DNA of 23,964 nt from Tieghemiomyces parasiticus. Taxonomy: Eukaryota; Kickxellomycota; Dimargaritomycetes; Dimargaritales; Dimargaritaceae. A program made the translations under genes and the position numbers. Under the pieces are notes generated by a model. The model saw only the letters and a program-made list of their open reading frames with translations, had not been told where the DNA came from and did no database searches. Of the stretch, positions 21,784 through 23,964 are shown piece by piece; the first letter of the stretch is position 1, and each line of letters starts with the position of its first letter. Where the stretch lies: assembly GCA_027575765.1 (NCBI GenBank), contig JANBPT010000756.1, forward strand, positions 1-23,964, read 5' to 3'.

Positions 21784-22829
21784 TTAACCAGACAGGATGT
21801 GCAGGTCCTTATTAATAGTTACTATCTAGAGGATTGCAAGGTAGATGCAATTCTGAATTTTTTGATTTCCAAGCTGGGCTCAGCTGCCCCTAGCCGCTCC
21901 ACCATCTACAGGTGGCTGGCTCGCTTTCGCACAGGTCACCACGCTTTTGCAGATGACCCTTGTTCTGGCTACCCATCAGATGACATTGGTGGATGTTATG
22001 GGAATGTGATCCTGAGACGGCTGGGGGAAGACCCTCGACTGACTGCTGAGCAGCTGGCCTGGGCCTGCCATACTTCCCCTAGTACCATGTGCAATGTCCT
22101 GCACAGGGACCTGGGGCCGCGTAGCTATTTCAATTGCTGGATCCCCCACAACCTCACTGATGGCCAGCACCACCAGTAGGTACATTTTGCCACTGAGTTC
22201 CTGGAGGAGTTTAATAGGGCCAGTGACTACCTGCTGGACTCCATTGTTACAGGCAATGGGACTTGAGTGTACCTTTAGGATCCCCCTACTGGCTCCAATC
22301 GCCGGAGGGGGTGCCCTAAAGGTGGCCCTGTCCCAACTGAGACCCATCAAGGCTGTACCAGACTCGTGATGCTGACCATTGCTTTTCACCAGGCATGGTC
22401 TATTACACCTGGGTGTCAAACCCCCCTGGTGGCAAGGTCTCCACCAAACTCTATGTAGAGTACGAGCTGGAGCCCATGGTCCAGGCCTGGGTGGAGGTAC
22501 GTGGAAGTCTGGACCATTACCCTCCACGACTTTACCATGACAATGCACCACTGCATCATGCTGGAGCTACCCAGACCTACATTTCCACTTTTAAACTCAA
22601 ACTTCTTTTGACCCCTCCCTACCGTCCCGACCTGGCCCTCTGCGACTTCTGACTATTCAGGAATCTCAAACAGCAACTGAGGGGTAAAAATTTCACCACA
22701 CTGGAGGCGGTCATGGACGCCTGGCGATCGGAGCTAGCCAGGCTCCAACCAAGTGACTTTAGAGCCTGCTTTGATGGCTGGCTAGAACGAGGTCGCCGAG
22801 TGGGACAGAATGATGGTAATTCTATTTAA
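21784..22829 (+). mobile_element. degenerate mariner (DD34D) transposon, dead transposase
   Basis: The translated remnant follows a mariner transposase from near its N-terminus to its end. The helix-turn-helix part has SRSTIYRWLARFRTG and DPCSGYPSDD, followed by DPRLTAEQLAW and the HRDLG/WIPHNLTD region. The catalytic part keeps YHDNAPLHHA and PPYRPDLALCDF; the Asp of HDNAP and the Asp of CDF have 34 residues between them, the mariner DD34D spacing. It is not functional. In-frame stops occur at 22177, 22264, 22273 and 22650. A frameshift lies at about 22370-22400. The position of the first catalytic Asp (normally GDETW) reads GNGT. No ATG is in place at the 5' end. Frame 1 covers about 21784-22390 and frame 2 about 22395-22829. 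Terminal inverted repeats were not identified, so the element's true limits are unknown. Confidence 0.9.
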
Positions 22830-23708
22830 TAAACATCATTTGACTTAGAAAAATCCTAAACAATATGGTAGCGCCTATACACGCAAAACCAGCAGCAGTT
22901 ACCAGGAGTCGCAGGTGACAAAGGTCGGGCAACTAAGACCCTTAAGGCATGGCGTATCGTAATAGGGTAGCCGACCTTCACCCTCCTAATCCCTTCTTCC
23001 TAGTTGCCAATAAAGTGCATACGAGCCTAACCCCTTTCTCTTCGGTTCCCTCGTTAACAAGCACCATGCCTGACACAATCCATTTTGGATTTGAACTATT
23101 GCTTAAAGCACCACTGCGCTATAAATGTCACTCCATATTTTTCTCTCCTGAAGTGCTAGCGCTTATTCGGTTTATGTATCCTAGCGTAATGTATACAACC
23201 TCATTTTATGGTATTTCCACAGCTTCAATGTTGAGGAAGGCCTCACTAAAAATTGTGAGCCCTACGTCAGCTCGCAGTAGTACCAATGAAAGTTGGTAAA
23301 AAAAATGATGTGGGGACCATCATCTTCAACAAATATTGACTGTACGATACAGCGTGCTAACTTCATAAGGTGTTATTCAGCTGACTAAACCAACTATCGG
23401 TGACACTTCAGGATATCCTCAGGCTTTTTCAAAATTGTGAATAGCAGTATCAGTCATCTTTCTTTCCAGCTATTGTAGAGTACCTCCCTTCCTCCCGGAA
23501 TTAGCACGACGCTTCAGGCTGCACTCAAATTGCTGGACTTCCTGACGTTTTATTGGCTTGACAGGGATAATCCTTATTCGCAACGTGGACAGCTTGTGCA
23601 AGGTACGAGTTTATTGGGTAATAAGAGCTAAGCGGCGCAAGAAGTAAGGGAAGGGCGAATTCTACAACCACTAGTATGTTCCGTCAGGTGGAACCCGGTA
23701 AACCGTGG
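22830..23708. other. AT-rich intergenic region
   Basis: It contains the probable 3' end of the mariner relic and a weak open frame at 22949-23299 whose second ATG (23066) has the CACC context and a pyrimidine-rich leader. That frame gives 77 aa with unbiased codons and no recognised domain, so I do not call it. The right part holds two minus-strand AATAAA motifs belonging to the gene at 23709. Confidence 0.5.
23610..23615 (-). terminator. polyadenylation signal AATAAA
   Basis: A perfect AATAAA on the minus strand lies about 95 nt downstream of the stop codon at 23709-23711. A second copy is at 23549-23554. They support a minus-strand gene ending here. Confidence 0.45.
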
Positions 23709-23964
23709 TTAGGGCCGGTATCCACGTGTGCAATGTATCGGCTTAGCAGTGACCGTGTCTGCGGTGGTAGGCGTGGGTGCAGCGGTGGCACTGTCCGCTC
23801 CAGTAGTGGGACCGAATGCAGCCATGGCACCGTCCGTTCCAGAAGTGGGAGCGAATGCAGCGATGGCACCGTCCGTTCCAGAAGTGGGAGGGTCGGCATT
23901 GGTTTTGGGCGCGGGCCCACAGGTTGGTCGCACCAAGAGCTCCATTCTCGCCATCACCATCCTC
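23709..23964 (-). CDS. C-terminal end of a Pro/Thr/Ala-rich repeat protein (partial)
   Basis: The minus-strand frame is open from the right edge to a TAG at 23709-23711, about 85 codons. It contains three 13-residue repeats (PTSGTDGAIAAFA, PTSGTDGAMAAFG, PTTGADSATAAPT) and a partial fourth, then a short tail with one Cys. Pro/Thr/Ser/Ala-rich tandem repeats are typical of secreted or cell-wall proteins with O-glycosylated stalks, which is an inference here. The repeat length of 39 nt keeps other frames open too, including 23684-23920 on the minus strand and a no-ATG frame on the + strand. I prefer this frame for its composition and the nearby AATAAA. An ATG lies at 23958-23960, but the frame continues to the edge, so the real start is probably outside. 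Confidence 0.5.
   Translation of the reverse strand, partial: RMVMARMELLVRPTCGPAPKTNADPPTSGTDGAIAAFAPTSGTDGAMAAFGPTTGADSATAAPTPTTADTVTAKPIHCTRGYRP
23772..23888 (-). repeat. three tandem copies of a 39-bp repeat
   Basis: The copies are 23850-23888, 23811-23849 and 23772-23810. The first two match at 37 of 39 positions. The third matches the first at 31 of 39. The repeat is in frame with the minus-strand CDS. Confidence 0.88.

Noticed and set aside
21660..22900. Terminal inverted repeats of the mariner relic
   Set aside because: The best match between the two flanks, around 21700 and 22830-22850, is only about 10 of 13 bases, not enough to call the ends.
22949..23299. A 116-codon frame with an internal ATG in good context at 23066
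   Set aside because: Its codon usage is unbiased and I recognise no domain. It is mentioned in the spacer entry only.

Overview
The window looks like nuclear DNA of a fungus, most likely an early-diverging (zygomycete-grade) one. That is an inference. It rests on a fungal-type seven-helix receptor, a Cmr1/WDR76 protein, a mitochondrial aspartate aminotransferase, spliceosomal introns with GTAAG-type donors (183, 329 and 434 nt), strong C/G bias at codon third positions in real genes, and wide gene-poor spacers. No tRNA, rRNA, CRISPR array or bacterial-style operon was found.

Layout. 1-73 (-) is the start of a secreted-protein gene that runs off the left edge. 74-1965 is a spacer carrying promoters in both directions. 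2126-4539 (+) is a two-exon CMR1/WDR76-like WD40 gene. 4540 to about 9700 holds no gene I can support. About 9700-11955 is strongly pyrimidine-rich on the + strand and leads into 11956-13101 (+), an intronless seven-transmembrane receptor-like protein of 381 aa. 14566-14805 (-) is a convincing but unrecognised 79-aa gene. 14806-18203 is spacer with one possible decayed exon (16815-17080). 18204-20008 (+) is a three-exon mitochondrial aspartate aminotransferase. 20343-20585 (-) is a small secretory or membrane protein converging on it. 20774-21325 is a doubtful ORF. 21784-22829 is a dead DD34D mariner transposon. 23709-23964 (-) is the 3' end of a gene with a 39-bp tandem repeat, cut by the right edge.

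The genes look like independent single-gene units; nothing suggests a cluster or shared pathway. Shared signals do support the calls. All six chosen start codons are preceded by CC. Three genes have a TATA box about 140-160 nt upstream of the ATG. Most have a pyrimidine-rich coding strand just upstream of the start.

I found no convincing new multi-gene system. The most interesting items are the orphan receptor with its unusually long pyrimidine-rich upstream region, the two unrecognised small genes, the mariner relic in a fungus-like genome, a set of C/G mononucleotide runs that stop at exactly nine bases, and C-rich/G-quadruplex-capable tracts near start codons.
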